From Bacillus pseudomycoides (GTDB lineage Bacteria; Bacillota; Bacilli; Bacillales; Bacillaceae_G): DNA of 64,000 nt. A program made the translations under genes and the position numbers. Each line of letters starts with the position of its first letter. Position 1 is the first letter of the stretch. The notes beneath the pieces are model-generated. The model was not told the origin of the DNA. It ran no database searches and saw nothing but the letters and a program-made list of their open reading frames with translations. Positions 1-8,202 of this stretch are shown here, piece after piece. Where the stretch lies: the NCBI RefSeq assembly GCF_002551005.1, contig NZ_NVOY01000058.1, positions 1 to 64,000 of the forward strand, read 5' to 3'.

Positions 1-40
1 TAAGAACGGGTCACACAGATGTATGTAAACACAAATTAAC

Positions 41-118
41 TCCTTTTTTAGGGATGGGCGAGAGGTCTAGCGATGCATTGAAGCGGTCAGTGCTTTATAA
101 GTTGAAACATGAAAGCGC
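41..118 (+). repeat. Dispersed repeat R1, internally shortened copy
   Basis: A pyrimidine-rich start followed by GGGATGGGCGAGAG, then GCGGTCAG and GTTGAAACATGAAA. The same blocks recur in the same order at seven other intergenic places in the window, most completely at 10410-10549 and 47318-47470. This copy lacks the middle of the element. It lies between the window start and the arsB-like gene. The family may be one of the published B. cereus repeats, but I cannot assign a number. Confidence 0.6.
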
Positions 119-173
119 CTTTCTAAACACTTTTTCATCTATGATCATATGTACCTAACTTAATATAAATAAT

Positions 174-210
174 CATCCCCCCTGCTGAGGAGAGAAGGGG
201 GATTTTGTTT
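174..210. terminator. Hairpin terminator downstream of the ArsB-type gene
   Basis: Inverted repeat ATCCCCC...GGGGGAT with a T-rich stretch on the plus-strand side. It lies just past the stop of the minus-strand transporter and could serve transcripts arriving from either side. Confidence 0.55.
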
Positions 211-221
211 CGTTTGATAAG

Positions 222-1580
222 TTAACGGGCGAAGACGAGCTGTACCCAATAGAATAAGAGGAAGAGTGTTACGATTGTGGAGATTGGAATGACAATTAAG
301 GAGACGCTCAAGTAATCTTTCCATTTTACTTTGATTTTATTTTGCTTTAAGATATACATCCAAATAAGAGAAGCGAGTGTACCGATTGGTAATAACAATG
401 ATCCCATATCGCTACCAATGATGTTGGCAAGATAGATGGTTTTGAGGGTAATAGGATCTAATCCCATTTCTGTTAAGGTAATCGTTCCAATCATTAAGGC
501 AGGATGGTTGTTAAAGATGTTTGATAGAAGTGAAACGAGTCCCCCCATGGTAAAGCTGGCATATAATAAACTTTGATTGACAATCGGTTCGCACATTTGT
601 ACAAGCCAAGCTGTTAATCCAGCGTTATGAAGACCGTAAATAATAACGTACATGGAAAAAGCGAAGATGAGAATGTGCCACGGTGTCTTTTTTAATATAT
701 CGACTGGATTTGTTCGTAAATAATACCATCTCCAGATGAGGAGAACGAGAGAGCCAATTACAGCGACAATCTCAATCGGAATTGCAAAGAAGGAGGCAAC
801 GAAAAGAAGACAACGCATAAGGAAGACAAACAGTAACACTTTTAACATAAATTTCGTACGTTTACTTTTCGTATCAACCGAATCTTTTCCTTTTAATGGA
901 TGGAAGTGCTTTGTGAAAAAGACCTCTTCAATGTCGTAAGCGGATTTTGGTAGTTGTTTCGGTAATTTCTTTTTCACAACTATATACATGAGCCATGACA
1001 TAAAGATAAGTCCTAGCGTTGCAGGCACAAACATCATTGCTGTGTGCATATAGAGTGTCATATGAACAATATTTAGTGCGATTAAATTTACAATATTACT
1101 AACACCAATTGGAGCGCTAGAAGCCGTTGCAATCAATGCGCCGCTTAATAAATATGGAATTTGTTGATGCGGTTTTAATTGAAGGTTTTTTAGAAGTAAA
1201 ATTAAAATTGGTGTTGTAATTAAAATACTACCATCGTTATTAAACAATAATGTCATAAGAAAACAGAGTAATTGGATGTACCAATATAAGCGATGCCCGG
1301 ATCCTTTTGCTAAGTTTGCGAGTCTGGCTGCTGCCCAGTGGAAGAAACCGAAACTTTCCAATATAACAGCCATAACGATCGTGGCGATGATGGTAATGGA
1401 GGCGCCGCCAATTTTACTAATAATATCGGCAATATCGCTGCGTGATACGAGTCCGATAATAATAATAATTCCTGCTCCGATTGCAGCTGGCCATGCTTCA
1501 TTTAATCCGCCTGGCCGCCAAAAGATGATGGTCATGGTAAGAAGGAAAACAACAATCGTAATCCAAATTTCAATACCCAT
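222..1580 (-). CDS. ArsB/NhaD-family membrane transporter (arsenite or Na+/H+ type)
   Basis: 452-residue polytopic membrane protein with about 11-12 hydrophobic segments along its whole length, in the ArsB/NhaD ion transporter superfamily. Members extrude arsenite or exchange Na+ for H+ across the cytoplasmic membrane. The N-terminal segment, the small-residue-rich block SSAPIGVSN and the late NIFNNHPAL and IIGSDMGSLLLPIG blocks are typical of this fold. The ATG is preceded by a purine-rich AAGAAGGG site. No arsR, arsC or arsA gene lies beside it, so an arsenic role is not supported by context and the substrate is open. It appears monocistronic, with a hairpin after the stop. Confidence 0.75.
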   Translation of the reverse strand: MGIEIWITIVVFLLTMTIIFWRPGGLNEAWPAAIGAGIIIIIGLVSRSDIADIISKIGGASITIIATIVMAVILESFGFFHWAAARLANLAKGSGHRLYWYIQLLCFLMTLLFNNDGSILITTPILILLLKNLQLKPHQQIPYLLSGALIATASSAPIGVSNIVNLIALNIVHMTLYMHTAMMFVPATLGLIFMSWLMYIVVKKKLPKQLPKSAYDIEEVFFTKHFHPLKGKDSVDTKSKRTKFMLKVLLFVFLMRCLLFVASFFAIPIEIVAVIGSLVLLIWRWYYLRTNPVDILKKTPWHILIFAFSMYVIIYGLHNAGLTAWLVQMCEPIVNQSLLYASFTMGGLVSLLSNIFNNHPALMIGTITLTEMGLDPITLKTIYLANIIGSDMGSLLLPIGTLASLIWMYILKQNKIKVKWKDYLSVSLIVIPISTIVTLFLLFYWVQLVFAR

Positions 1581-1759
1581 AGATAGCCTACCCTTCTTAG
1601 TTCTTTAATTTGAACAAGAGTATTTCGACTTGTCCAAGACTTTCTACTTAATCATATTCAAATCGTTCAAAGAAGGTATGAGACATTTCACTAACTATTA
1701 AAATATGTACGTTTGATACTTTAAGGAAAAGACATAGTATATGGGGATTTTGGGATGAA

Positions 1760-1788
1760 AATAGGCACATATTCAGTATGTGCCTATT
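1760..1788. terminator. 12-bp perfect hairpin between cydB and the ArsB-type gene
   Basis: Arms AATAGGCACATA and TATGTGCCTATT with a 5-nt loop, in the 450-bp gap after cydB. The flanks are only mildly T-rich, so it could be a weak bidirectional terminator. The rest of the gap (1581-2032) holds one partial repeat and nothing else I recognise. Confidence 0.45.
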
Positions 1789-1925
1789 AGGTATTTATAA
1801 GAGAAAATTTACAGCGTGCATCTACCTAATTTTCTTTTGCTAGGTAAATGTGGAGTGAAATCTACTCTTTATTTTGTGTTAGATGATGTTTGACTAAGAA
1901 ATTGTTACTACATAAAGGGCAGAAC

Positions 1926-1976
1926 ACTCTTTTTTAGGTGGGCGGGAGCAAGTGGAGGTCCTGTTTTGTTTTGAGA
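1926..1976 (+). repeat. Dispersed repeat R1, deleted copy
   Basis: The start block (TTTTTTAGGTGGGCGGGAG) is joined directly to the late block (GCAAGTGGAGGTCCTG then TTTTGTTTTG). The middle section seen in the full copies at 10410 and 47318 is missing. Confidence 0.5.
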
Positions 1977-2032
1977 GTCGGTGTCTTTACTATTTTATGT
2001 TGAATTCTGCCGGAATGTCTTCGTGTTTCGAT

Positions 2033-3052
2033 TCACTTCAAGAATGATCGATCCTTCAAGAATAAGTTCCAGAAGAAGATAAAGCCTGGTAGTAAAATTG
2101 CGATACCGATAGCATAGAGGACGAGCAGTGCATAAAATGTTTCTGTCGTTGTAAAGCTTGTGAACACGGTCACCTCTGGGTAAATAATATACGGAAGGTG
2201 GGCAACGCCGTAAGCGTAGCTTGCAAATCCATATTGGGCGACGACAGAAAGAACAGCAATGCGCGGCCAGCCTAGTATTCCTTGCCTTTTGTTTGTCCAC
2301 CAAAGTGAGGAATAGCCAATGATAAAAAAGATAATTGAGATTGTAAACCATAGAAACTGTTTAATTAAACCTTCCATGAGCCAATGTGTTTCCGGTTCCA
2401 TGACGACAAGTGCGATGATAGCTGTGACAAGCGTTGCAGGGCCGAGTAAGATGGCATTTCGCCGATAGAGACGGTATGTATCTTTAGAGCCTTGTTCACT
2501 AGCAAAGTCAGCGAGAAAGAGGGCTGATAAAAAGAGTTCGGATGTTAGGCCAAAGAGCATGTACCAATATACGACTGGGCTTGATAATAACTTTCCATAT
2601 AGTAACGTTTCTTTCCCGTTAGCGGTAGTAATGAAAGCCCCTTCTGTTACAGGGAGAACTGTAATTAAGAGAGCTGGAATTAATAGACCTGTAATGCCTG
2701 AAATTGTGCGCAGTATACGTTCGTATTTTGGCACAGAGTAAGCGAACACCATAAAGGTACTGCGAATGGCAACGAGAATGAGAATTAAGGTAACAGGTAC
2801 AAACATTGCTGTTGCAAGTGTAAATGCAGCCTTTGGAAAGAAGCCGAGAAACGCCACAACGACAAAGACTAGAAATGTATTCGTAACTTCCCACGTTGGA
2901 GATAGGTAGCGATTCGCCAGCTTTCCAGCAAGTGTTGGATGCTTTGCGTACACCATTCCCCAAAAGCCGGCTCCGAAGTCAATGGAGCCTAAAATACTGT
3001 ATACAAAAACGACGGCCCAGAGAATGATAATGGCGATACTTGCTTCATGCAT
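2033..3052 (-). CDS. cydB: Cytochrome bd quinol oxidase subunit II
   Basis: 339-residue integral membrane protein of the CydB family, the second subunit of the bd-type terminal oxidase that passes electrons from quinol to oxygen at low oxygen tension. Hydrophobic segments run throughout, and the start ILGSIDFGAGFWG fits the family's first helix with the conserved DFGxG motif. Length is normal. The start overlaps the end of cydA by 8 bases, so the two are translationally coupled. The B. cereus group usually carries several bd oxidase copies. No cydCD follows, which argues for an accessory copy like ythB of B. subtilis. Confidence 0.9.
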   Translation of the reverse strand: MHEASIAIIILWAVVFVYSILGSIDFGAGFWGMVYAKHPTLAGKLANRYLSPTWEVTNTFLVFVVVAFLGFFPKAAFTLATAMFVPVTLILILVAIRSTFMVFAYSVPKYERILRTISGITGLLIPALLITVLPVTEGAFITTANGKETLLYGKLLSSPVVYWYMLFGLTSELFLSALFLADFASEQGSKDTYRLYRRNAILLGPATLVTAIIALVVMEPETHWLMEGLIKQFLWFTISIIFFIIGYSSLWWTNKRQGILGWPRIAVLSVVAQYGFASYAYGVAHLPYIIYPEVTVFTSFTTTETFYALLVLYAIGIAILLPGFIFFWNLFLKDRSFLK

Positions 3053-4400
3053 GTGAATCCCCCCTGTTTGGTTGTAAGTCGTTCTTTAGTGGATGGCGCT
3101 TAAAGAATGTTCGTAATACGAAGATAGTTAGAGCACCAAGTGCGATGTAAAGGACGACAAATGCGACGAATAATGGTCCGACAAAATCAGCGCGCGTGGC
3201 AGCATCTGTCGTCCGCTGAAATCCATAAATTGTCCAAGGCTGCCGGCCGCTGCAACTGAAAATCCAACCAAACTCAATGCCAAGAAGCATAATTGGCCCG
3301 CACGCCGCAGTGGCCCACAGCATCCATTTCGGCAATTGGCCTCCTTTTTTTCGGTAAATAAAGTACCAATATCCAAGGGCAATTGCAGCGACAGCAAATG
3401 TAAATGTAGCTGCTCCGACCATTAAATCAAAGAATAGATGAGTGTAAAAAGGCGGCCACGTTTCTTGTGGAAATTCATTTAATCCTTTTACAACTGTATT
3501 TGGAGAAAAACCAACTAACATGCTCAGCAGATTTGGAAATTCAATGGCGTATTTTAATTTGTTTGTTTCTGGATCAAGTACGCCCCCAACAGCTAGCGGC
3601 GCATGTGATTGAGTCTGATATAATGCTTCTGCTGCTGCTAATTTCTCTGGTGAGTGCTCATGCAGGGCAATCGCAGATTCATGTCCAGAAAGCCACATGA
3701 TTGCGCCTGCAATAAATGTGACGATTAGACCTAAATATAGTCCTTTTTTATGATAGGTAATCTCCTGTGCGCTCTTATTTCGTTTTAATAATTTAAAACC
3801 GGCGATTGAAGCGATGACAGCAGCTCCTGTTGCATAAGCTGTAATGACAACATGAATGGAGCTTGTGACAAAGCTTGGATTAAAAAAGGCTTTCCAAGGA
3901 TCGACATTATAGACCGAGCCGTCTGCAGCCATTGAAAATCCGGCTGGTGTATTCATCCATGTATTTGCTGATGTAATAAGTACAGCAGATGCAGTTGCAC
4001 CGAACATCACAAAAAAGAGCGATATTAATCGCATGAACGGTGGCAATTTATCTGCAGCATACACATAAATGGACATGAACAATGCTTCTAGGAAGAAGGC
4101 AAAAATTTCAATTTGAAACGGGACGGAAATGACTTGTCCGACAATCTTCGCAAAGCCAGGCCAAAGTAAGGAAATTTGAACACCCACAATTGTTCCTGTT
4201 GGAATGGCAACGCCAAGAAGAATCGCAAATGCTTTTGTCCATCTTTTGGCCATCACAGAGTAATCGGAATCCTTTTTCCAGTGATATAACACTTCACTTA
4301 TAAAAATCATTAAAGAAAGTCCGATTCCTAGCGTTGCAAAAATAATATGGAAGGCTAACGATGATCCAAAGAAAGCGCGCGATAGGGTAACAGTATCCAT
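3045..4400 (-). CDS. cydA: Cytochrome bd quinol oxidase subunit I
   Basis: 451-residue CydA-family haem protein that oxidises quinol and carries haems b558, b595 and d. Visible signatures are an N-terminal haem-ligand histidine at about residue 18 (LAFHIIFA) and the GRQPW motif at about 385-389. The region after GHESAIALHEHSPEK is short, fitting the short Q-loop form found in Firmicutes and cyanide-insensitive oxidases. GAGGAG precedes the ATG. First gene of a two-gene operon with cydB. The 300-bp upstream region has no clear Rex palindrome. Confidence 0.92.
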   Translation of the reverse strand: MDTVTLSRAFFGSSLAFHIIFATLGIGLSLMIFISEVLYHWKKDSDYSVMAKRWTKAFAILLGVAIPTGTIVGVQISLLWPGFAKIVGQVISVPFQIEIFAFFLEALFMSIYVYAADKLPPFMRLISLFFVMFGATASAVLITSANTWMNTPAGFSMAADGSVYNVDPWKAFFNPSFVTSSIHVVITAYATGAAVIASIAGFKLLKRNKSAQEITYHKKGLYLGLIVTFIAGAIMWLSGHESAIALHEHSPEKLAAAEALYQTQSHAPLAVGGVLDPETNKLKYAIEFPNLLSMLVGFSPNTVVKGLNEFPQETWPPFYTHLFFDLMVGAATFTFAVAAIALGYWYFIYRKKGGQLPKWMLWATAACGPIMLLGIEFGWIFSCSGRQPWTIYGFQRTTDAATRADFVGPLFVAFVVLYIALGALTIFVLRTFFKRHPLKNDLQPNRGDSHA

Positions 4401-4699
4401 AGGTCTACTCCTCTTCTCTTTTTTGCCATTATTTTCTTACCGTTATGGAAAATTTATTCAAAAAAGTGACAAAAAATATGTATGTACTTGAGGAGAGATT
4501 ATGATATCATAATGTTGAAATCTTCAGAAAATAAACAAAAATAAGAATTTGTATTTTAGAATTGTGCTTTGAAGAAAAATATTTTATAATGCTTTATGCG
4601 AACGCAAGTTCTGTTTGATTGTTTTTTATAAACTATAGGGCAGAAATGCTAATGTTCACTGGATTTAGTCGTATTCATGAAACGGAGGGGGAAGTTTTC

Positions 4700-4843
4700 A
4701 TGTATCCAGAAGTCATTAAAAAAATGGCATTTTCGAAGGAGCATAAAGATTTATTGTTAAAGCTATATAATAAAGAAATTACAAGGCGTGAATATGATCG
4801 TCTCGTACAAACATTATATCGGCCAGCAAAAGAAAGTGTGTAG
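4700..4843 (+). CDS. Small conserved-looking protein, function unknown
   Basis: 47-residue hydrophilic, basic protein starting MYPEVIKKMAF. The start at 4700 is chosen over an earlier in-frame start at 4619 because a strong GGAGGGGG site lies just before it. A U-tailed hairpin follows the stop, so it looks like a complete single-gene transcript. No domain is recognised and there is no signal peptide or membrane segment. It could be a small regulatory or adaptor protein, but nothing in the sequence says which. Confidence 0.55.
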   Translation: MYPEVIKKMAFSKEHKDLLLKLYNKEITRREYDRLVQTLYRPAKESV

Positions 4844-4876
4844 TGATGGGATAACGCCATTTTATAGGAATAAAGA

Positions 4877-4912
4877 AAAAGAGGTAATCTGAAAAAGGTT
4901 ACCTCTTTTGTA
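4877..4912 (+). terminator. Terminator of the 47-residue gene
   Basis: Arms AAAAGAGGTAA and TTACCTCTTTT flank an 11-nt loop. The 3' arm ends in the T run. Confidence 0.8.
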
Positions 4913-5000
4913 TGGTGTTATTTGCGAAATAGTAAACCCTTCTTGATGGAAGTTTCACTTTATATGCTCGTCATATAAGAATTTCCCTAGACATATATAT

Positions 5001-5015
5001 AGGTTAGCTTAACCT
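5001..5015. promoter_or_regulatory. Candidate operator palindrome upstream of the cel operon
   Basis: AGGTTA-GCT-TAACCT, a palindrome with a 3-nt centre about 40 bp before the first PTS gene. Its position suits an operator for a sugar-responsive regulator, but I do not recognise the family and no matching regulator is encoded next to it. Confidence 0.35.
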
Positions 5016-5056
5016 TATGGATAGCTGTAAAGAGCTAATGAGAAAGGGGGGATCAT

Positions 5057-5359
5057 ATGAACATTTTACTTTGCTGCGCCGCGGGGATGTCTACGAGTTT
5101 GCTTGTTACAAAGATGGAGAGAGCAGCAGAGGCGCAAGGGATAGAAGCTAGAATTTGGGCCGTACCTGGGGCGGATGTGCAGGGTCATATTGATGAAGCG
5201 GATGTATTATTACTTGGCCCGCAAGTACGTTATCTATTACCGAAAATGCAAGAGCTCTGTAAAGAAAAAGGAATACCTGTGAATGTCATTCAACCTGTAC
5301 ATTACGGACTTTGTAATGGGGAAGCAGTGTTACAAGCAGCGTTGTCAATGAAGACATAA
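5057..5359 (+). CDS. celA: PTS lactose/cellobiose-family EIIB
   Basis: 100-residue EIIB of the lactose/cellobiose/chitobiose PTS family. It takes phosphate from EIIA onto a cysteine and passes it to the incoming sugar held by EIIC. The P-loop starts [13 protein letters not shown]; by alignment with E. coli ChbB (CSAGMSTS) the phosphorylated residue should be Cys7. AAAGGGGGG precedes the ATG. First gene of celABC, with only a few bases to the EIIC gene. Whether the sugar is cellobiose or chitobiose cannot be read from this protein, but the downstream chbG favours chitobiose. Confidence 0.9.
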   Translation: MNILLCCAAGMSTSLLVTKMERAAEAQGIEARIWAVPGADVQGHIDEADVLLLGPQVRYLLPKMQELCKEKGIPVNVIQPVHYGLCNGEAVLQAALSMKT

Positions 5360-5373
5360 GGAGAGTGGAGAGA

Positions 5374-6678
5374 ATGACGGGATTTTTGGAAAGATACGTT
5401 ATGCCTGTAGCAGGAAGAATTGCAGAGCAGCGTCACTTACAAGCTGTTCGAGACGGAATTATTTTAACGATGCCTTTCTTAATTATCGGATCATTTTTCT
5501 TAATTATTAGTGCGTTGCCGATACCTGGGTATAATGATTTCATGGCCAACTTATTTGGGGATGGCTGGCAAAAAGCATTAGGGTATCCGGTAAGCGCCAC
5601 GTTTAATATTATGTCTTTAATCGCTAGTTTTGGAATCGCTTACAGGTTGGCGGGACAATATAAAGTAGATGCATTAGCATCAGGAGCGTTATCGCTTGTA
5701 TCCTTCTTATTAGCAACACCATTTCAAGTTTCTCATATTGTAGAAACAACAAAGGAAAGTATTTTAGTAGAAGGCGTAATCCCAGCTGCACTTACTGGCA
5801 GCCAAGGTTTATTTGTGGCGATGATTTTAGCACTTATATCTACAGAAATATACCGCGTTATTATCCAGAAAAATATTGTGATTAAAATGCCAGAAACAGT
5901 ACCGCCGGCAGTGTCACGTTCGTTTGTTGCACTTATTCCTGGTTTTGTTGTGATCACTGTTGTATGGATTATACGGCTAATTTTGGAACATACCTCATTT
6001 GGTAGCATTCATAATATTGTAGGACAATTGCTGCAAGCGCCGCTTAGTACACTTGGTGCTAGCATATTTGGAGCTGTGATTGCGATTATTCTTGTTCAAT
6101 TATTGTGGGCATGCGGGATTCACGGAGCGGCAATTGTTGGCGGAGTGATGGATCCCATTTGGCTTTCATTAATGGATCAAAACCGCGTCGCCTTTCAAGC
6201 TGGGCAGGATGTGCCAAATACAATTACAAAGCAATTCTTTGATTTATGGATTTATATGGGTGGTTCTGGGGCAACGCTCGCACTTGTTGTAGCGATGTTA
6301 TTATTCGCGCGAAGTCAGCAGTTAAAAAGTTTAGGCAGGTTATCCATTGGACCAGGTATTTTTAATATTAATGAGATGGTGACATTTGGAATGCCAATTG
6401 TGTTAAATCCTCTTCTTCTTATTCCATTTATTCTTGCTCCTCTTGTTCTAACGATAGTGACATACTTTGCGATGGAATGGGGTTTTGTGGCACGGCCAAG
6501 CGGTGCAGCTGTACCGTGGACAACACCGATTCTGTTTAGCGGCTATTTAGCAACGGGCGGTAAGATTTCAGGTGTTGTGATGCAGCTAGTAAACTTCTTC
6601 TTAGCTTTTTTCATCTATTTCCCATTCTTAAAAATGTGGGATAAGCAAAAGCAGGCAGAAGAAAAGGGGGAGCAATAG
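5374..6678 (+). CDS. celB: PTS lactose/cellobiose-family EIIC permease
   Basis: 434-residue membrane permease of the EIIC lactose/cellobiose family, which carries the disaccharide inward while EIIB phosphorylates it. Many hydrophobic helices and the family N-terminus MTGFLERYVMPVAGRIAEQ are seen, with GIFNINEMVTFGMPIVLNP in the substrate-binding region. The reading frame also offers a GTG at 5365, but AAGGAG at 5357 fits the ATG at 5374 better. It sits between the EIIB gene (15 bp upstream) and the EIIA gene (6 bp downstream), in one transcript. Confidence 0.9.
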   Translation: MTGFLERYVMPVAGRIAEQRHLQAVRDGIILTMPFLIIGSFFLIISALPIPGYNDFMANLFGDGWQKALGYPVSATFNIMSLIASFGIAYRLAGQYKVDALASGALSLVSFLLATPFQVSHIVETTKESILVEGVIPAALTGSQGLFVAMILALISTEIYRVIIQKNIVIKMPETVPPAVSRSFVALIPGFVVITVVWIIRLILEHTSFGSIHNIVGQLLQAPLSTLGASIFGAVIAIILVQLLWACGIHGAAIVGGVMDPIWLSLMDQNRVAFQAGQDVPNTITKQFFDLWIYMGGSGATLALVVAMLLFARSQQLKSLGRLSIGPGIFNINEMVTFGMPIVLNPLLLIPFILAPLVLTIVTYFAMEWGFVARPSGAAVPWTTPILFSGYLATGGKISGVVMQLVNFFLAFFIYFPFLKMWDKQKQAEEKGEQ

Positions 6679-6684
6679 AGGGAT

Positions 6685-7002
6685 ATGGATACGATAGAGA
6701 CAACGGCTTTTCATTTAATTTTACACGGGGGAAATGCGAGAAGCTCAGCAATGGAGGCAATTCAATTTGCGAAACAAGGAAAGCTTTCCGAAGCGGACGG
6801 AAAATTGCAAGAAGCAGACAGCGAGTTAAAGGAAGCGCATCACTTACAAACAGCATTGATTCAACAAGAGGCAGGCGGCGAACGGGTCGAACTTACGTTA
6901 CTGTTCGTTCACGCACAGGATCACCTTATGAATGCTATAACAATGAAGGAATTAGCGAGTGAGTTTGTTGATTTATATAGGAAGATGTTAGAGGGAAAAT
7001 AG
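6685..7002 (+). CDS. celC: PTS lactose/cellobiose-family EIIA
   Basis: 105-residue EIIA of the same PTS, an all-helical trimer-forming protein that receives phosphate from HPr. The phosphorylated histidine is in [12 protein letters not shown], about residue 76. Length is normal. GGGGAG near the end of celB serves as its ribosome site. A terminator hairpin begins at its stop codon, ending the operon. A decayed homologue of this gene lies about 1 kb downstream at 8043-8153. Confidence 0.9.
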   Translation: MDTIETTAFHLILHGGNARSSAMEAIQFAKQGKLSEADGKLQEADSELKEAHHLQTALIQQEAGGERVELTLLFVHAQDHLMNAITMKELASEFVDLYRKMLEGK

Positions 7003-7027
7003 GCCTTGCGTGTGCAAGGTCTTTTTC
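7001..7027 (+). terminator. Terminator of celABC
   Basis: AGGCCTTGC / GCAAGGTCT around a GTGT loop, followed by TTTTT. It overlaps the celC stop codon. Confidence 0.85.
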
Positions 7028-7132
7028 ATGCACCAAAAACGGCAAGTAAAACAAATAAAGGGACCACTTATGTACATATCCATTTATTTTTTCCACATTT
7101 ATGTAAAAATGAAGTAGTAAAGGGGGGCTGAT

Positions 7133-7579
7133 ATGAAGATTCATATTGATTTAGACCCAGCACATGAAGAACTAGAAATCGTGATAAGGGCAAAAGAAAT
7201 GACTGAAGATGTTCAGCGCATTTTGAAAATATTAGAGGGAGGGACGATCAAGCAAATTGTTGGGATAGCAGATCAGCAGTTTTATTTATTGGAGTTCAAG
7301 GAAATATATTGGTTCTATTCGGAAGATAGAAAAGTATTTGCCCAAACGTCAAAAGGAAATCTGGAAGTAAAACACCGGTTGTATGAATTAGAGACTTCCT
7401 TACAACGAGAAGGATTTGTTAGGTTCTCAAAATCGACAATTGCAAATATAAAACATGTAAAAAGTTTTGAAATGTCGTTTAGTGGCAGCATGTGTGCCCA
7501 TTTTTCAAATGGGATGAAAGAGTACGTTTCGCGAAAATATGTACCGCTTATTAAGGAAGTTTTGAATATAGGAGGTTAA
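7133..7579 (+). CDS. LytTR-domain DNA-binding protein
   Basis: 148-residue protein with a C-terminal LytTR domain (about residues 45-145) and no receiver domain, so it is a stand-alone LytTR regulator rather than a response regulator. RLYELETSLQREGFVRFSKS and the closing VSRKYVPLIKEVL match the fold. AAAGGGGGG lies before the ATG. The next gene starts one base after its stop and encodes a DUF3021 membrane protein. LytTR-DUF3021 pairs are a known arrangement in Firmicutes, in which the membrane protein is thought to control the regulator and the pair often controls its own operon. Its target here is unknown. Confidence 0.82.
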   Translation: MKIHIDLDPAHEELEIVIRAKEMTEDVQRILKILEGGTIKQIVGIADQQFYLLEFKEIYWFYSEDRKVFAQTSKGNLEVKHRLYELETSLQREGFVRFSKSTIANIKHVKSFEMSFSGSMCAHFSNGMKEYVSRKYVPLIKEVLNIGG

Positions 7580-7580
7580 T

Positions 7581-7988
7581 ATGATGATGGATAGAATAGG
7601 TGCAAAGCTAGCAGCTGGTATGGGGATGGCGATGTTTTATAGCTTATTATTTTTGGGGATCGGTTATGCAAATGGGATGGAGACGATAGAGACAAGGACA
7701 TTGTTAATCAATCTTGTTGTAGCAAATATAATTGGGATTATCTTTTCTATAGCTTCCTTTGTTTTTGAGAGAGAGGAATGGAGCTTATTAAAACAAACAA
7801 TCATCCATTTTGTTATATTACTAGGAACATTTCTTCCAGTGGCAGTATGGTTGGGGTGGATTCCTAATCATGTAAGTTCCATTCTTATTTGCATAGGGAT
7901 CTTTATCTTCGTCTATTTTATTATATGGTTTGCGATGACAATATATTGGAAGAAAAAGATTGAGGGATTAAATAATCAGCTGAAATAG
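7581..7988 (+). CDS. DUF3021 membrane protein, partner of LytTR regulator
   Basis: 135-residue protein with four predicted transmembrane helices and a basic C-terminal tail, matching the DUF3021 family. It is encoded one base after the LytTR gene, with GGAGG at the end of that gene as its ribosome site. Family members are believed to sequester or modulate their LytTR partner at the membrane; that is inference from the pairing, as no catalytic motif is visible. A hairpin terminator closes the two-gene unit. Confidence 0.8.
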   Translation: MMMDRIGAKLAAGMGMAMFYSLLFLGIGYANGMETIETRTLLINLVVANIIGIIFSIASFVFEREEWSLLKQTIIHFVILLGTFLPVAVWLGWIPNHVSSILICIGIFIFVYFIIWFAMTIYWKKKIEGLNNQLK

Positions 7989-8003
7989 AAATGAGTATAA
8001 AGG

Positions 8004-8040
8004 TACGCTAAGTACGAAAAGTATTTGGCGTATTTTTATA
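8004..8040 (+). terminator. Terminator of the LytTR-DUF3021 operon
   Basis: TACGCTAAGTAC / GTATTTGGCGTA (two G-U pairs) around a GAAAA loop, then TTTTTA. Confidence 0.75.
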
Positions 8041-8042
8041 TT

Positions 8043-8153
8043 GCTTTAGTTGAAGAAGCCTGGGAAACGATGAATGAAGCGCATCATTTCCAAAATAAGC
8101 TCATACAATCAGAAGCAAGAGGAGAAAAAATAGAAATTACATTACTACACTGA
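8043..8153 (+). pseudogene. Relic of a second PTS EIIA (celC-like) gene
   Basis: A 36-codon frame in an otherwise empty gap translates to a fragment containing EEAWETMNEAHHFQNKLIQ and EARGEKIEITLLH, then a stop. It aligns with celC residues around [25 protein letters not shown]. There is no start region, and the frame ends just where the active-site HAQDH block should follow, so it cannot work. It suggests that a second EIIA gene once stood immediately upstream of the GH4 gene, as in licBCAH-type operons. Confidence 0.75.
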
Positions 8154-8202
8154 ATAAACTTTCAATTTATAAAACAATCAATGCGAAAGGAGAACATGTA
8201 GT

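Noticed and set aside
1276-1608. 110-codon plus-strand frame opposite the ArsB-type gene
   Set aside because: Its composition mirrors the opposite strand and it has no ribosome site; the same applies to other frames antisense to well-supported genes.
4430-4500. Possible Rex operator before cydA (TTGTCAC followed by GAATAA)
   Set aside because: It does not form the expected TTGTGAA-N4-TTCACAA palindrome.
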